Shown in pieces: positions 50,828-59,606 of a DNA stretch of 64,000 bases. The DNA is taken from positions 1,860,001-1,924,000 of the forward strand of contig NZ_OZ061315.1 of NCBI RefSeq assembly GCF_964063325.1, read 5' to 3'. A program made the translations under genes and the position numbers. The notes beneath the pieces are model-generated. The model did not search any database, was not told the origin of the DNA, and worked only from the letters and a program-made list of their open reading frames with translations. Source of the stretch: Hafnia alvei. GTDB lineage: Bacteria > Pseudomonadota > Gammaproteobacteria > Enterobacterales > Enterobacteriaceae. Numbering within the stretch: the stretch's first letter is position 1; each line of letters starts with the position of its first letter.

Positions 50828-51787
50828 ATGACCACTACAGTAAACAGTGATCTGATTATTTATAACGATTTGGCGCAGACTTCCTATTTAGAGCGTCGCC
50901 AAGATAACTTGGACGTTTTCAATGCGTCTTCTAATGGCGCCATCGTTTTAGATAACGAAATGATTGAGGGCGATTTCAAAAAGCGTGCTTTCTACGTTCT
51001 CGGCGGCTCTATCGAACATCGTGATGTTGATTCCGTTGGCAAAGTAACCAACACGAAAATCGGTGCGGGCGAAGCCGTAGGCGTGAAGGCACCGTGGAAA
51101 TATGGCCCTTACGCGACGACTGAAGAAGCATTCAAGCGCCGCGGCCGTGCGCTAGATGAATTCTCTTCCGTAGTTGGCACCGATGTTGCCGATGCGACGC
51201 TGGAAGGCTTTGTGAAATATGCCATTAGCGCCGCCGTTGCAGCCATTGGCGCTAATACCGATATGGTTGTTACTGCCGACATCGCAACCGATGGTAAAAA
51301 AACGCTGACCAAAGGCATGCGTAAGTACGGCGATAAATTCGGCCGTATTAGTCTTTTTGTTATGCATTCCGCTTCCTACTTTGACATTGTTGATGAGGCG
51401 ATCACTAACAAGCTTTATGAAGAAGCCGGCGTGGTGGTTTATGGCGGCCTGCCTGGTACGCTGGGTAAACCGGTTCTAGTGACTGATACCGCGCCGGTCG
51501 ATGTCATCTTGGGCTTGTTGCCTAACGCTATCGCGATTACCGAGTCGCAAGCACCGGGTTTCCGCTCCTACGAAATCAACGACGAAGAAAACTTGGGCGT
51601 TGGTTACCGCGCGGAAGGCACCGTGAACATTGATATGCTTGGTTATAGCTGGAATGAAACTACCGGCGGCGCTAACCCTGATTTAACCAAGATCGGCACC
51701 GCGGCGAACTGGAAGAAATACGCCAAAGACAACAAAGTAACCGCAGGCGTGATGATCAAGCTGAAGGCGGCCAGCGCGGGGGAGTAA
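50828..51787 (+). CDS. Major capsid protein
   Basis: The 319-residue protein lies between scaffold and connector genes and has the profile of an HK97-fold major capsid protein (YLERRQDNLDVFNASSNGAI; NLGVGYRAEGTVNIDMLGY). Near its stop a GGGGG run (51778-51782) and a downstream hairpin allow a -1 shift into an Ig-like extension, so two capsid forms are expected. Confidence 0.85.
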   Translation: MTTTVNSDLIIYNDLAQTSYLERRQDNLDVFNASSNGAIVLDNEMIEGDFKKRAFYVLGGSIEHRDVDSVGKVTNTKIGAGEAVGVKAPWKYGPYATTEEAFKRRGRALDEFSSVVGTDVADATLEGFVKYAISAAVAAIGANTDMVVTADIATDGKKTLTKGMRKYGDKFGRISLFVMHSASYFDIVDEAITNKLYEEAGVVVYGGLPGTLGKPVLVTDTAPVDVILGLLPNAIAITESQAPGFRSYEINDEENLGVGYRAEGTVNIDMLGYSWNETTGGANPDLTKIGTAANWKKYAKDNKVTAGVMIKLKAASAGE

Positions 51788-51822
51788 CACTATCGGCGGA
51801 TAAAACATCCGTCACCGCCGAT
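51778..51822 (+). promoter_or_regulatory. Programmed -1 frameshift signal in capsid gene
   Basis: The G-run at 51778-51782 lets tRNA-Gly on GGG re-pair one base back. Nine bases beyond it a perfect 8-bp stem ATCGGCGG/CCGCCGAT (51792-51799 with 51815-51822) can form. Slippery site, spacing and hairpin fit a stimulated -1 frameshift. Confidence 0.7.
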
Positions 51823-52320
51823 GGAACTGATAACGCTACAATTTCCCTAACGTTTACCAAAAACGGCCAGCCAGTAAGCGGGGCGGCCGTTACTTGGAAG
51901 ACGACTGCGGGAACTTTGAGCTCTGAATCAGGTAAGACGGGCGCAGCAGGTGGCGCAACGACTAAATTGTCGTCTAATGCCGCCGGCGCCGCAGTGGTAA
52001 CGGTATCCGTAGATGGTATTGAAGCCAAGACGGAAAGCATCACCTTTAATGCGGTTAACGTCGCAGTAACGGGCGTAACGATTGATCCAGCTACTGCTGA
52101 TGTGGCGATCGGTGCAAAAGTGAAATTAGCAGCAACGGTGGCGCCTTCAAACGCAACCAATAAGGCCGTTAAATTCACCACGTCTGATGCGGCTATCGCT
52201 ACCGTAGATGAAGGAACCAGCGAGGTTACCGGCGTTACAGCAGGCGCGGCCGATATTACTGTTACAACTATGGATGGCAATAAAACCGCCGTCAGTAAAG
52301 TAACGGTACCGACAGCATAA
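51781..52320 (+). CDS. Ig-like double domain, probable -1 frameshift extension of capsid protein
   Basis: This open frame has no plausible start at the beginning of its first domain; a TTG at 51916 would start mid-domain. Read as a -1 continuation of the capsid gene it encodes a Big_1/invasin-like domain (SADKTSVTADGTDNATISL...) and a BID_2-like domain (VTGVTIDPATADVAIGA...ITVTTMDG). The fused protein would have 497 residues. Such Ig domains decorate phage capsids and bind surface glycans weakly. A UUCG terminator follows. Confidence 0.75.
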   Translation, partial: GVTLSADKTSVTADGTDNATISLTFTKNGQPVSGAAVTWKTTAGTLSSESGKTGAAGGATTKLSSNAAGAAVVTVSVDGIEAKTESITFNAVNVAVTGVTIDPATADVAIGAKVKLAATVAPSNATNKAVKFTTSDAAIATVDEGTSEVTGVTAGAADITVTTMDGNKTAVSKVTVPTA

Positions 52321-52337
52321 CTGATGCGTTTATAAAC

Positions 52338-52358
52338 AAGGGGCTTCGGCCCCTTTTT
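52338..52358 (+). terminator. UUCG-loop intrinsic terminator
   Basis: AAGGGGC-TTCG-GCCCC followed by five T, a very stable hairpin at the end of the capsid/Ig region. Confidence 0.85.
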
Positions 52359-52374
52359 CTTTGCAGGGGGATTA

Positions 52375-52854
52375 ATGCTAGTCACCGATCCAACATCACC
52401 GGATTTTAATAGCTATGCATCAGCGGATGATTTGGCCAAGTACGCGGAAGGGCGCGATCTAGAGCTGCCGGAAAAAACAGAGCCGCTACTCATTAAGGCG
52501 ATGGATTATCTAACCGGCTTAAACTGGCAGGGGCAGCGCACCAAAGACGATCAGCCGTTGGCGTGGCCGCGTTCTAACGTTGTCTTTGATGGTCGTTTAT
52601 ACCCTAAAGACAAGATCCCGCGCGAATTGGTCACCGCACAATGCATACTCGCAATCGAAGCCAAAGAAGGTGATTTACTGGCTTCTAACCGTGAAGCCGC
52701 TATCAAGCGCGAACGCATTGAAGGCGCTATCGATACCACTTACGCGATCGCGGATGGCGAATCTTTCAAGCCGTCTTATCCGGCCGTTGATTCGATGCTG
52801 CGCGAATTCACCACTAGCACTTTTGAGGCTAACGCCATCGCGAGGCGCGCGTAA
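52375..52854 (+). CDS. Head-tail connector / DnaT-like phage protein
   Basis: The 159-residue protein (DPTSPDFNSYASADDLAKYA, QPLAWPRSNV) matches the DnaT-like putative ssDNA-binding family of phage structural clusters, generally thought to be head completion adaptors. It precedes other connector genes. The stop overlaps the next ATG (TAATG). Confidence 0.72.
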   Translation: MLVTDPTSPDFNSYASADDLAKYAEGRDLELPEKTEPLLIKAMDYLTGLNWQGQRTKDDQPLAWPRSNVVFDGRLYPKDKIPRELVTAQCILAIEAKEGDLLASNREAAIKRERIEGAIDTTYAIADGESFKPSYPAVDSMLREFTTSTFEANAIARRA

Positions 52855-53360
52855 TGACTACTATCGCTTTTGACGGTAAGACGCTTGCGACTGATTCGCT
52901 CGTCACATACGACGATATGCGAGCCGGCACCATAAATAAGATTGCCAATGTTGTTGGCGGGGTACTTGCCACCGCAGGGAATCAAGAAGATGGATTATTG
53001 GTCGTGCAATGGTTCAATGCAGGGCGCAAAGAAACCCGGCCGGTTTTAACAAGTTTTGTCGGTCTATTCATTCCTAATGACGGCAGCGCACCGCAGGAAT
53101 TCGGTGAAAAGCTAATCCCAATGGCTATTCCTAAATTCCCTTGGGTAGCTGGTACCGGTAAAAGCTTTGCGTTAGCTGCCATGCTGGCCGGCAAGGATGC
53201 GGTAGAAGCGGTAAGAGTCGCCATTCAATTAGATATTTATTCCGGCGGGGATGTGAATTGCTATGAAATGGATAAACAGCATCACTATAGCGTGGCTACA
53301 TCTTTGGATTTGGATTCATGGGCTCGCAGCGCGGCGGCTGAGTCTGGAAAAATTAACTAG
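52854..53360 (+). CDS. Proteasome/HslV-like Ntn-hydrolase fold protein
   Basis: This 168-residue protein starts MTTIAFDGKTLATDSLVT, so removal of Met would expose Thr as in HslV (TTI...). The later AGTGKSFALAAMLAGKDAVEAV corresponds to the HslV GSGGPYAQAAARAL segment. It thus looks like a single-domain proteasome-type Ntn hydrolase. It lies within the head-tail connector genes, so a role in capsid processing or host protein degradation is possible. Activity is inferred only. Confidence 0.68.
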   Translation: MTTIAFDGKTLATDSLVTYDDMRAGTINKIANVVGGVLATAGNQEDGLLVVQWFNAGRKETRPVLTSFVGLFIPNDGSAPQEFGEKLIPMAIPKFPWVAGTGKSFALAAMLAGKDAVEAVRVAIQLDIYSGGDVNCYEMDKQHHYSVATSLDLDSWARSAAAESGKIN

Positions 53361-53380
53361 CTTGCTAAGGAGTTGCGGCC

Positions 53381-53725
53381 ATGAACTACCTGAAAGCGCA
53401 GTTAAGAGCGGCCAAGTCAATCGCGAAGAATGGGAAGAAGTTTGCCCTTTGGCGTGGTGGCGGGGTCGAAAACATAGGCGGCATCGAGGTTGAAACGCCG
53501 GAAGTAAGCCTGGCGATCACCGGAATTGTTGTGCAGTACAAATTAAACGAAATCGACGGAACGCTAATTGAATCTGGCGATTTTCAAATTATAGCCACGG
53601 CCGAAACTGAAATTAAGATAGACGATTGGATCGATGTAGACGGCCGCCGCTATCGAGTTATAGCACCTAACCCCATCAAGCCGGCTGGCGTTCTCATTTT
53701 ATATAAACCACAGCTAAGGGCCTAG
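53381..53725 (+). CDS. Head-tail adaptor (head closure-like) protein
   Basis: The 114-residue protein has a beta-rich pattern (FQIIATAETEIKIDDWIDVDGRRYRVIAPNP) that is typical of head closure / head-tail joining proteins. It lies in the expected position before the gp10-like gene. Confidence 0.65.
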   Translation: MNYLKAQLRAAKSIAKNGKKFALWRGGGVENIGGIEVETPEVSLAITGIVVQYKLNEIDGTLIESGDFQIIATAETEIKIDDWIDVDGRRYRVIAPNPIKPAGVLILYKPQLRA

Positions 53726-53727
53726 TC

Positions 53728-54315
53728 ATGGCAAATAGCGATCAGTTTATGGCATCTATCAATCTATTCGTTGATGGCTCGAAAAATAAGATGGACGAAG
53801 TAGTAAGGCGAACGGGGATAAAAATTCTTGCGCGCCTTGTAGATATGTCACCCGTTGGTAATCCTGAAATATGGGCCATTAATCAGACTGCGGCCCAATA
53901 TAACCGCGCGGTATACGAGGCCAACGAGGCCGCTAAGCAGGATCCGGCTAATCTGACCAAAACGGGGCGACTGAAGAAGAAAGCCCGCGTTTCGGACAGT
54001 ATGGATATTAAAGCGCCGGCAGGATATACCGGCGGCCGCTTCAAGGGTAATTGGCAAATAGGAATAGATCACGAACCTAGCGGAGAAACAAACCGCGTAG
54101 ACGCGGGCGGATCTACAACTATGGCAACGGGGAACATGGTTTTAGAGCAATTCAAAGTAGGCATGCGTACCATTTATTTTGTGAACAACGTTCCCTATGC
54201 CTACCGGTTAGAAGTCGAAGGCCATTCACAGCAGGCACCGGAAGGAATGATCCGCGTAACCGTGAAGGATTCTCCAAGCATTTTTCGCGAAGTTATGCAG
54301 GAGGTTAACGGCTAA
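53728..54315 (+). CDS. Tail completion / HK97 gp10-like protein
   Basis: The 195-residue protein (VRRTGIKILARLVDMSPVGNP; FKGNWQIGID; YAYRLEVEGHSQQAPEGMIRVTV) has the layout of HK97 gp10-type minor tail proteins that finish the head-tail joint. It starts 2 bp after the adaptor stop. Confidence 0.75.
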   Translation: MANSDQFMASINLFVDGSKNKMDEVVRRTGIKILARLVDMSPVGNPEIWAINQTAAQYNRAVYEANEAAKQDPANLTKTGRLKKKARVSDSMDIKAPAGYTGGRFKGNWQIGIDHEPSGETNRVDAGGSTTMATGNMVLEQFKVGMRTIYFVNNVPYAYRLEVEGHSQQAPEGMIRVTVKDSPSIFREVMQEVNG

Positions 54316-54738
54316 ATGTCAACGACACTAATCACGCAGCTTTTAGAATCAAAGTTGGCCGGCGTGGCCGCGACGCTAGGCTTAGAAATCGCGATGGAAA
54401 ATATCAGTTTCAAGCCTAAAGACAGCAAAGCAATTTATCTGCGCTCGCATATCTTGCCTGCTAAAACGCTTGGCATTGATATTGCCGGCGCGCTGCAAGT
54501 CTTCCGCGGCGTGTTTCAAGTGGACGTGGTAGCGCCTGCGGGCTCAGGCAAGACGAAAGCGGGAGAAGTGGCAGATAGTATCCTGAACGCCTTTCCGGCC
54601 GGCTTGGAGCTAACGAGCGGCGAATTTACCGCATATATCGAGGCGGTGCCCTACCGCATGCGGCCTCTTCCTAGTGATACCCGTTATTTAATCCCCGTTA
54701 ATATCGATTATCGGGCTGATACCGTACAGGATGAATAA
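54316..54738 (+). CDS. Tail terminator protein (DUF4128)
   Basis: The 140-residue protein matches DUF4128 and gpU-type tail terminators by size and position (LITQLLESKLAGVAATLG; RYLIPVNIDYRA). It caps the growing tail tube. It directly follows the gp10-like gene. Confidence 0.75.
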   Translation: MSTTLITQLLESKLAGVAATLGLEIAMENISFKPKDSKAIYLRSHILPAKTLGIDIAGALQVFRGVFQVDVVAPAGSGKTKAGEVADSILNAFPAGLELTSGEFTAYIEAVPYRMRPLPSDTRYLIPVNIDYRADTVQDE

Positions 54739-54740
54739 TC

Positions 54741-54962
54741 ATGGCAGAAATTAAAATCAAAATTGATAGCAGCGAGATTGACGCGGCGATAGCTAAGGTT
54801 TCCCATCTTCTGGAATTGGTTGAACGCCTGCCAGCTGGCATGCTGGGTACCGAAACGGCTCCTAAGCAACCCGCTTACAAAGATACAGAGCAATTAATGC
54901 AAGAAAGTATCTCAAAAGCACTGCGCCCTGGTGGAAGTATTTACCAAGCGATCCGCCGCTAA
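54741..54962 (+). CDS. Small tail-region protein with C-terminal ISKALRPGG motif
   Basis: This 73-residue protein ends SISKALRPGGSIYQAIRR, and the tape measure protein ends GISKALRPGGLIWLSQNKR. The two proteins thus share a C-terminal tag-like motif. It lies between tail terminator and tail tube genes. Function unknown. Confidence 0.6.
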   Translation: MAEIKIKIDSSEIDAAIAKVSHLLELVERLPAGMLGTETAPKQPAYKDTEQLMQESISKALRPGGSIYQAIRR

Positions 54963-54990
54963 ATATTCCCCAGCAAGCAAACCAAACACA

Positions 54991-55013
54991 CCGCCTTTAG
55001 GGCGGTTTTTTTA
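54991..55013 (+). terminator. Intrinsic terminator before tail tube gene
   Basis: ACCGCC-ttta-GGGCGGT followed by T7. Confidence 0.75.
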
Positions 55014-55036
55014 TACCTAAAATTGGAGTATTCCCT

Positions 55037-55732
55037 ATGGGCTTTGCATTGCCTAACGGCTCGCATGTTTATCTTGCTAAAACATATGCGGAAGCCGAAA
55101 CCGTAACCGCAGCAACTAACGCGGCCGAAACTGTTTTCACTACTGCCGAAGCAACCAAGGCAAAAGCCGGCGATATTATTCACATCCGCTCGGCGTGGCC
55201 TGGTCTTGATGAGGTTATCGCGCGAGTTAAAGAAGCCTCTGAATCCTCTGTAACGCTCGAAGACATTAATACGTTGAACACCGGCGATTTTGCCGCTGGT
55301 GGCGGCGCAGGTAGCTTCCGAGTCATTAAGTCATGGGAGGAAATGTCTCAAATTACTGAAGTGGCTAGCTCAGGTGGTGAACAGCAGAGCATACAGCTTC
55401 AGTTCTTATCCGATACAACGCAGCGCAACGTAAACACGTTCAAAACTGCCCGCGTCCAAACATACACAATTGCCCATGATTCAAGCCTTCCGTTTTATGA
55501 CCTATTGCGACAAGCGGATAGCTCGCAAGACACCTTAGCCGCTTACATGTTTGTGCCGAAGGCAAAAGAGAATCGCTACTGGTCTGCTAAGGCATCCTTT
55601 AACGATATTCCTAACACTGCGGTGAACACGGTTGAAACGGTCACGGCAACGCTAAACCTTCAATCTGGGTTGACTGCCTATAAACAGGCTAGCGCTACTG
55701 CGCCAGCGAGCGCCGCCGCACCAAAAAAATAA
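55037..55732 (+). CDS. Major tail (tube) protein
   Basis: The 231-residue protein (ALPNGSHVYLAKTYAEAE; SWEEMSQITEVASSGGEQQS; RVQTYTIAHDSSLPFYDLL) matches gpV-like tail tube proteins of siphoviruses in length and position. Hundreds of copies form the tube. A low-complexity Ala-rich tail ends the protein. Confidence 0.8.
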   Translation: MGFALPNGSHVYLAKTYAEAETVTAATNAAETVFTTAEATKAKAGDIIHIRSAWPGLDEVIARVKEASESSVTLEDINTLNTGDFAAGGGAGSFRVIKSWEEMSQITEVASSGGEQQSIQLQFLSDTTQRNVNTFKTARVQTYTIAHDSSLPFYDLLRQADSSQDTLAAYMFVPKAKENRYWSAKASFNDIPNTAVNTVETVTATLNLQSGLTAYKQASATAPASAAAPKK

Positions 55733-55818
55733 CACCGTTACCTTAGCGCTAATAGCCCGTAATGACGGGCTATTACTCCCATCATTAGAAATGAATTAAT
55801 TCAATAGGAAATAGTTTT

Positions 55819-56172
55819 ATGGCTACCAAATTTACTTTAATTCCAAACCCTAACTTTTCTAAGCCGGTAACCATTCCCCGCGCTGGCGCTGATGACGGCG
55901 AGTTAATCATTACATTTAAGAATAAACGCCGCTCAGATTTGGAATCATTAGAAAAAGCGCTAAACGAAAAATTGGTCGCAATGCGTAAAGATAAAAAATT
56001 CACCAATGAACCAACCGCAGATTATTTAATGGAAATTTGCCAAGGCTGGGAACTGCCGGAAGAATTCAACCGCGATAATCTGATCACGCTTTTGGAAAAT
56101 TACCCGCGCGCATTTGATGCTATCGCGCAGGAATATACCCGCGAAATGATGGCGATCCGCGAAAAAAACTAA
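55819..56172 (+). CDS. Tail assembly chaperone (gpG-like)
   Basis: This 117-residue protein is the upstream frame of a G/GT pair. It ends GAA AAA AAC TAA, and the heptamer AAAAAAC at 56163-56169 is a canonical -1 slippery site. gpG-type chaperones coat the tape measure protein during tail assembly. The gene lies between the tail tube and tape measure genes, as in lambda. Confidence 0.85.
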   Translation: MATKFTLIPNPNFSKPVTIPRAGADDGELIITFKNKRRSDLESLEKALNEKLVAMRKDKKFTNEPTADYLMEICQGWELPEEFNRDNLITLLENYPRAFDAIAQEYTREMMAIREKN

Positions 56173-56480
56173 TAGCGCTTGCCGAGGCATTCTATACGCC
56201 TGAAATCCCAATAAATAACGCCTTTGGCTTTAGCCCCGATGATTACGACGATGTGATCGTGGAAATCTGGCCGGATATTGCCCCCGCCTTTGACGTGTTC
56301 ATATGCATGGCTACGCAATGGAGAACCGGTATGAATGGCGTTAGCGGCTTGGATTATAACTGCCTGCCGTGGCTTATGAAGGTGAACGGCGTAGAGGACG
56401 AGGCAAGCGCGTTGAGTGATCTTAGAGTTATGGAAGCCGCCGCACTTCGGATGCTTCATAAAAATCAGGGCGCCGAATAA
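56169..56480 (+). CDS. Tail assembly chaperone GT extension (frameshift product, DUF1799-like)
   Basis: Reading -1 from the AAAAAAC site gives KKLIALAEAFYTPEIPINNA and then a DUF1799-like T domain (DYNCLPWLMKVNGVEDE, MEAAALRML). No good independent start exists; an internal GTG at 56253 would truncate the domain. The GT product of about 220 residues recruits tail tube subunits to the tape measure complex. Confidence 0.82.
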   Translation, partial: LIALAEAFYTPEIPINNAFGFSPDDYDDVIVEIWPDIAPAFDVFICMATQWRTGMNGVSGLDYNCLPWLMKVNGVEDEASALSDLRVMEAAALRMLHKNQGAE

Positions 56481-56509
56481 CCACGGCGCCTTTTGTTTTT
56501 GGGGGCAAT

Positions 56510-59500
56510 ATGTCCGATGAAATTGGCAAGATTTCACTAGTAGCAGATACCAGTAGCCTAGAACGTGCTACCAACGAATTAGATAAATTCGCAGCTTCCG
56601 GCAATAAAGCTGCAACGGCAGCCGATAGCCTGAATGATTCAAACGCGCAAACATCGGTAAAAATAAAAGATGTGAACGCCGCGTTTGCAGCCGGTGCCGC
56701 AGTGAGAGAGCAAACCCGCCGATCTTACGAAGGAACAACGAAAGAGCTTCAAGGTTTACAGCGCGAGTTAGTCGCTATTCGTGGGCGGGTTGATCCGGTT
56801 GGCGTGGCATTCGACAACTTGGCGGCAATGTCAGACAAACTACGCGAAGGCCTCCGCCAAGGGCTTATCGATCCGGCTGATTATGCGGCCAGTGTGAAGG
56901 GGATCGATAACCTTACTAATTCTTTAGAGCGATCAGTTTATGAGAGCTCAGCCGCAGGGAAAGCAGCCAAAGAAGCCGCGCAGGCTGATAAAGTCGCCAC
57001 CGTGGCGAAAGAAGCGTTTATTAGTCGATTGCGTGAACAAGCCGAAACACAAGGAAAGACCAACTCCGAAATTATGGCTTATCGTGCCGCGCAGCTGGGC
57101 GCCACGAAAGAGGCAGCGCCATTCATCGCTAGCCTCAAGCAACAAGAGGACGCCTGGAAGAAAGGGACTATTTCGGCCGGACAGTACCGCCAAGCTATGC
57201 GACAACTACCGGCGCAGATTACGGACGTTGTAACGTCGTTGGCATCGGGTATGCCGGTTTATATGGTCGCCATTCAACAGGGCGGTCAGATTAAAGACTC
57301 TTTCGGCGGGATCGGTAACGCAGCAAAGGCTCTTATCTCGCAGTTAACACCAATGCGATTATTGGTTAGTGGTATCACGGTTTCGGCTGTGGCGATGGGC
57401 CTAGCCTATTATCAGGGAGCCAAAGAAAGCCAAGAGTTTAATAAACAGCTAATCCTAACCGGAAACTATGCTGGAGTGACAACCGATCGCCTTAATGACA
57501 TGGCTAAGACCATCTCGAAATCTGGCGGAACGCAGGGCGCGGCGGCCGCGGCGCTGGCAAAGGTTGTAGGCACTGGCGCTTTTGGCGCTAACCAGTTGGA
57601 AAGCGTTACACGCTCGGCGCTGGCTATGGAGAAGGCCACCGGCCAATCAGTAGACGCCACGATCGAGAACTTCAAGCGGTTGAAGGAAGATCCATTGCGC
57701 GCGGCGCAGGATTTAGACAAGCAATTGCACTTCCTGACCGCTACGCAGTTGGAAAGCATCACCAAGCTATCGGAAACGGGGAATGTAACGGCAGCGGCCC
57801 GCGTGGCTATGGATGCTTACGCAGACACAATGCAGCACCGCGCGGCAGATGTTACCGATAGTCTCGGATATTTAGAAACTGGCTGGAATAGCATCAAAAG
57901 CATTGCTTCAAGCGCTTGGGATGCGATGCTGGGCGTAGGCCGTGAAGATACTATCGAAGACAAGATCGAACGCTTACAGAAAGTATCCAAGGCGCGCGCG
58001 CTAGGTATGGCTGATGTAAATGTGGGCGTAGATACTAGCGCCGAGATTGCTACACTTCAGGAGGAAAAATTTCAACGCGATATAAAAGTCGCCAAGGATA
58101 AAGCGGAACAAAACGAACAGGATCGCCAAAAGCGTGAATATAATGCTACCCAAGCATTGAATAAGAAATATGAAACGGCCGAGGAAAAGCACCAGCGCAC
58201 ACTATTGGAGATCCGCAGCGGTTATGCGTCTAAGGAAGCCAAAGACGCAGCAATAAAGCGCGAAAATATAGAATTTGCTGAAGCCCAAGCCCGTAAGACT
58301 AAAAAGCCAAAAGCCGCCAAAGCGATCACGGATGATGACGCTACAAAGGAATTAGCAGCTAGCCAACAGCGTCTAGCGGTTTTACGTGGGCAATCTTCAA
58401 TCACTGACAAAATGACGCAGCAAGAAAGCCGCTTGCTTGAATTTAATCAGCAGATTGCAGACCTGAAAAACAAATCCATTCTAACCGCCGATCAAAAGTC
58501 TTTGCTTTCGCGTGAAAGCGAAATTCGCGCAAGCCTTCAGCTTGAAGCGAGTATCGCCAAGGAGAATGCGCAGCGTGAAAAAGCCGTAAAGGCGATGAAG
58601 ACAATGCGCGATTACGCTAAAGAGATTGCAGAACGTAACCGGCTAGCGACTGAAAGCTTCGGTTTAACCACAAAGCAAACGGAACGCGCCGCTCAGGAAT
58701 CGCAATTGGGGAAAACTTTCCGCAAATCAACTGAAGGCATTACCGATCCGGCTCAGCTGGAAAAAATAACGGCGGAGTATGTAAAGGCGCGCGACAAGTT
58801 GCATGAAGGTTTTAGGGATGAAGATGCGCGCGAGTCGGATTGGATTTCTGGCTTAAATCTTGGCATCAATCAGTTTGCCGAAAACTCGCTAAATGTCTTT
58901 CAGGCAACGGCTCAAATCGGCCAAACCACAATGCAAAGCCTTTCAGATATGGCAACGGATTTAGCGAGTACCGGCAAAGCAAACATTAAGGAATTTGGAA
59001 CTTCAATCCTAAAAATGATTTTGCAGGTTATTAATCAGTTGCTTGTGGCTTATGCGATTCAATCAGCGTTAGGGTGGATGAGCGGAGGCGCTTCATTTTC
59101 ATCTACAGGCTTAAATGATGGAACAAAAGGGATCCCTATGCCGCCGAGGTTCGATGCTGGTGGCTATACGGGGGATGGCGGCAAGTATGAGCCAAAAGGG
59201 ATTGTCCACGGTGGCGAGTTTGTTTTTACAAAGGAATCAACGAGCCGGATCGGGACGGATAATCTTTACGCGCTGATGCGGGGCTATGCTAATGGTGGGT
59301 TAGTGGGCGGAGCATCAACTGGCCGCGCTCCGATGTTGGGGCTACAAGGTGGAGGAAGCACCAGCGGGCCTATCATTCAAACATCCGTAGTCGTTAATTG
59401 CGAAGGAGGCCAACAACAGAGAGGCGGCAACAGTGATGCGCTAGGCAAAGCTTATCAGCAGGTAATAGACACTTCGGTAAGGGATGGCATATCGAAGGCT

Positions 59501-59545
59501 TTGCGGCCAGGTGGGTTGATTTGGTTGTCCCAAAATAAAAGATAG
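56510..59545 (+). CDS. Tape measure protein (gpH-like)
   Basis: The 1011-residue protein sets tail length. It begins ISLVADTSSLERATNELDKF, has a lambda-H-type TMP_2 region (PAQITDVVTSLASGMPVYMV), a hydrophobic segment (LLVSGITVSAVAMGLAYY), a long coiled coil and a lambda-like C-terminal domain (GGEFVFTKEST). It ends ISKALRPGGLIWLSQNKR, shared with a small protein near the tail terminator gene. It follows the G/GT chaperones. Confidence 0.9.
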   Translation: MSDEIGKISLVADTSSLERATNELDKFAASGNKAATAADSLNDSNAQTSVKIKDVNAAFAAGAAVREQTRRSYEGTTKELQGLQRELVAIRGRVDPVGVAFDNLAAMSDKLREGLRQGLIDPADYAASVKGIDNLTNSLERSVYESSAAGKAAKEAAQADKVATVAKEAFISRLREQAETQGKTNSEIMAYRAAQLGATKEAAPFIASLKQQEDAWKKGTISAGQYRQAMRQLPAQITDVVTSLASGMPVYMVAIQQGGQIKDSFGGIGNAAKALISQLTPMRLLVSGITVSAVAMGLAYYQGAKESQEFNKQLILTGNYAGVTTDRLNDMAKTISKSGGTQGAAAAALAKVVGTGAFGANQLESVTRSALAMEKATGQSVDATIENFKRLKEDPLRAAQDLDKQLHFLTATQLESITKLSETGNVTAAARVAMDAYADTMQHRAADVTDSLGYLETGWNSIKSIASSAWDAMLGVGREDTIEDKIERLQKVSKARALGMADVNVGVDTSAEIATLQEEKFQRDIKVAKDKAEQNEQDRQKREYNATQALNKKYETAEEKHQRTLLEIRSGYASKEAKDAAIKRENIEFAEAQARKTKKPKAAKAITDDDATKELAASQQRLAVLRGQSSITDKMTQQESRLLEFNQQIADLKNKSILTADQKSLLSRESEIRASLQLEASIAKENAQREKAVKAMKTMRDYAKEIAERNRLATESFGLTTKQTERAAQESQLGKTFRKSTEGITDPAQLEKITAEYVKARDKLHEGFRDEDARESDWISGLNLGINQFAENSLNVFQATAQIGQTTMQSLSDMATDLASTGKANIKEFGTSILKMILQVINQLLVAYAIQSALGWMSGGASFSSTGLNDGTKGIPMPPRFDAGGYTGDGGKYEPKGIVHGGEFVFTKESTSRIGTDNLYALMRGYANGGLVGGASTGRAPMLGLQGGGSTSGPIIQTSVVVNCEGGQQQRGGNSDALGKAYQQVIDTSVRDGISKALRPGGLIWLSQNKR

Positions 59546-59606
59546 AACAGTTACTTCAACAAAAGGAGGGTGATAGGATATTGTCACTTTATTTTGGGGA
59601 AATAAT

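Noticed and set aside
51916..52320. Ig-like protein as an independent gene starting at TTG 51916
   Set aside because: This start would cut the first Ig-like domain in half; the frame is open back into the capsid gene, where a slippery site and hairpin occur.
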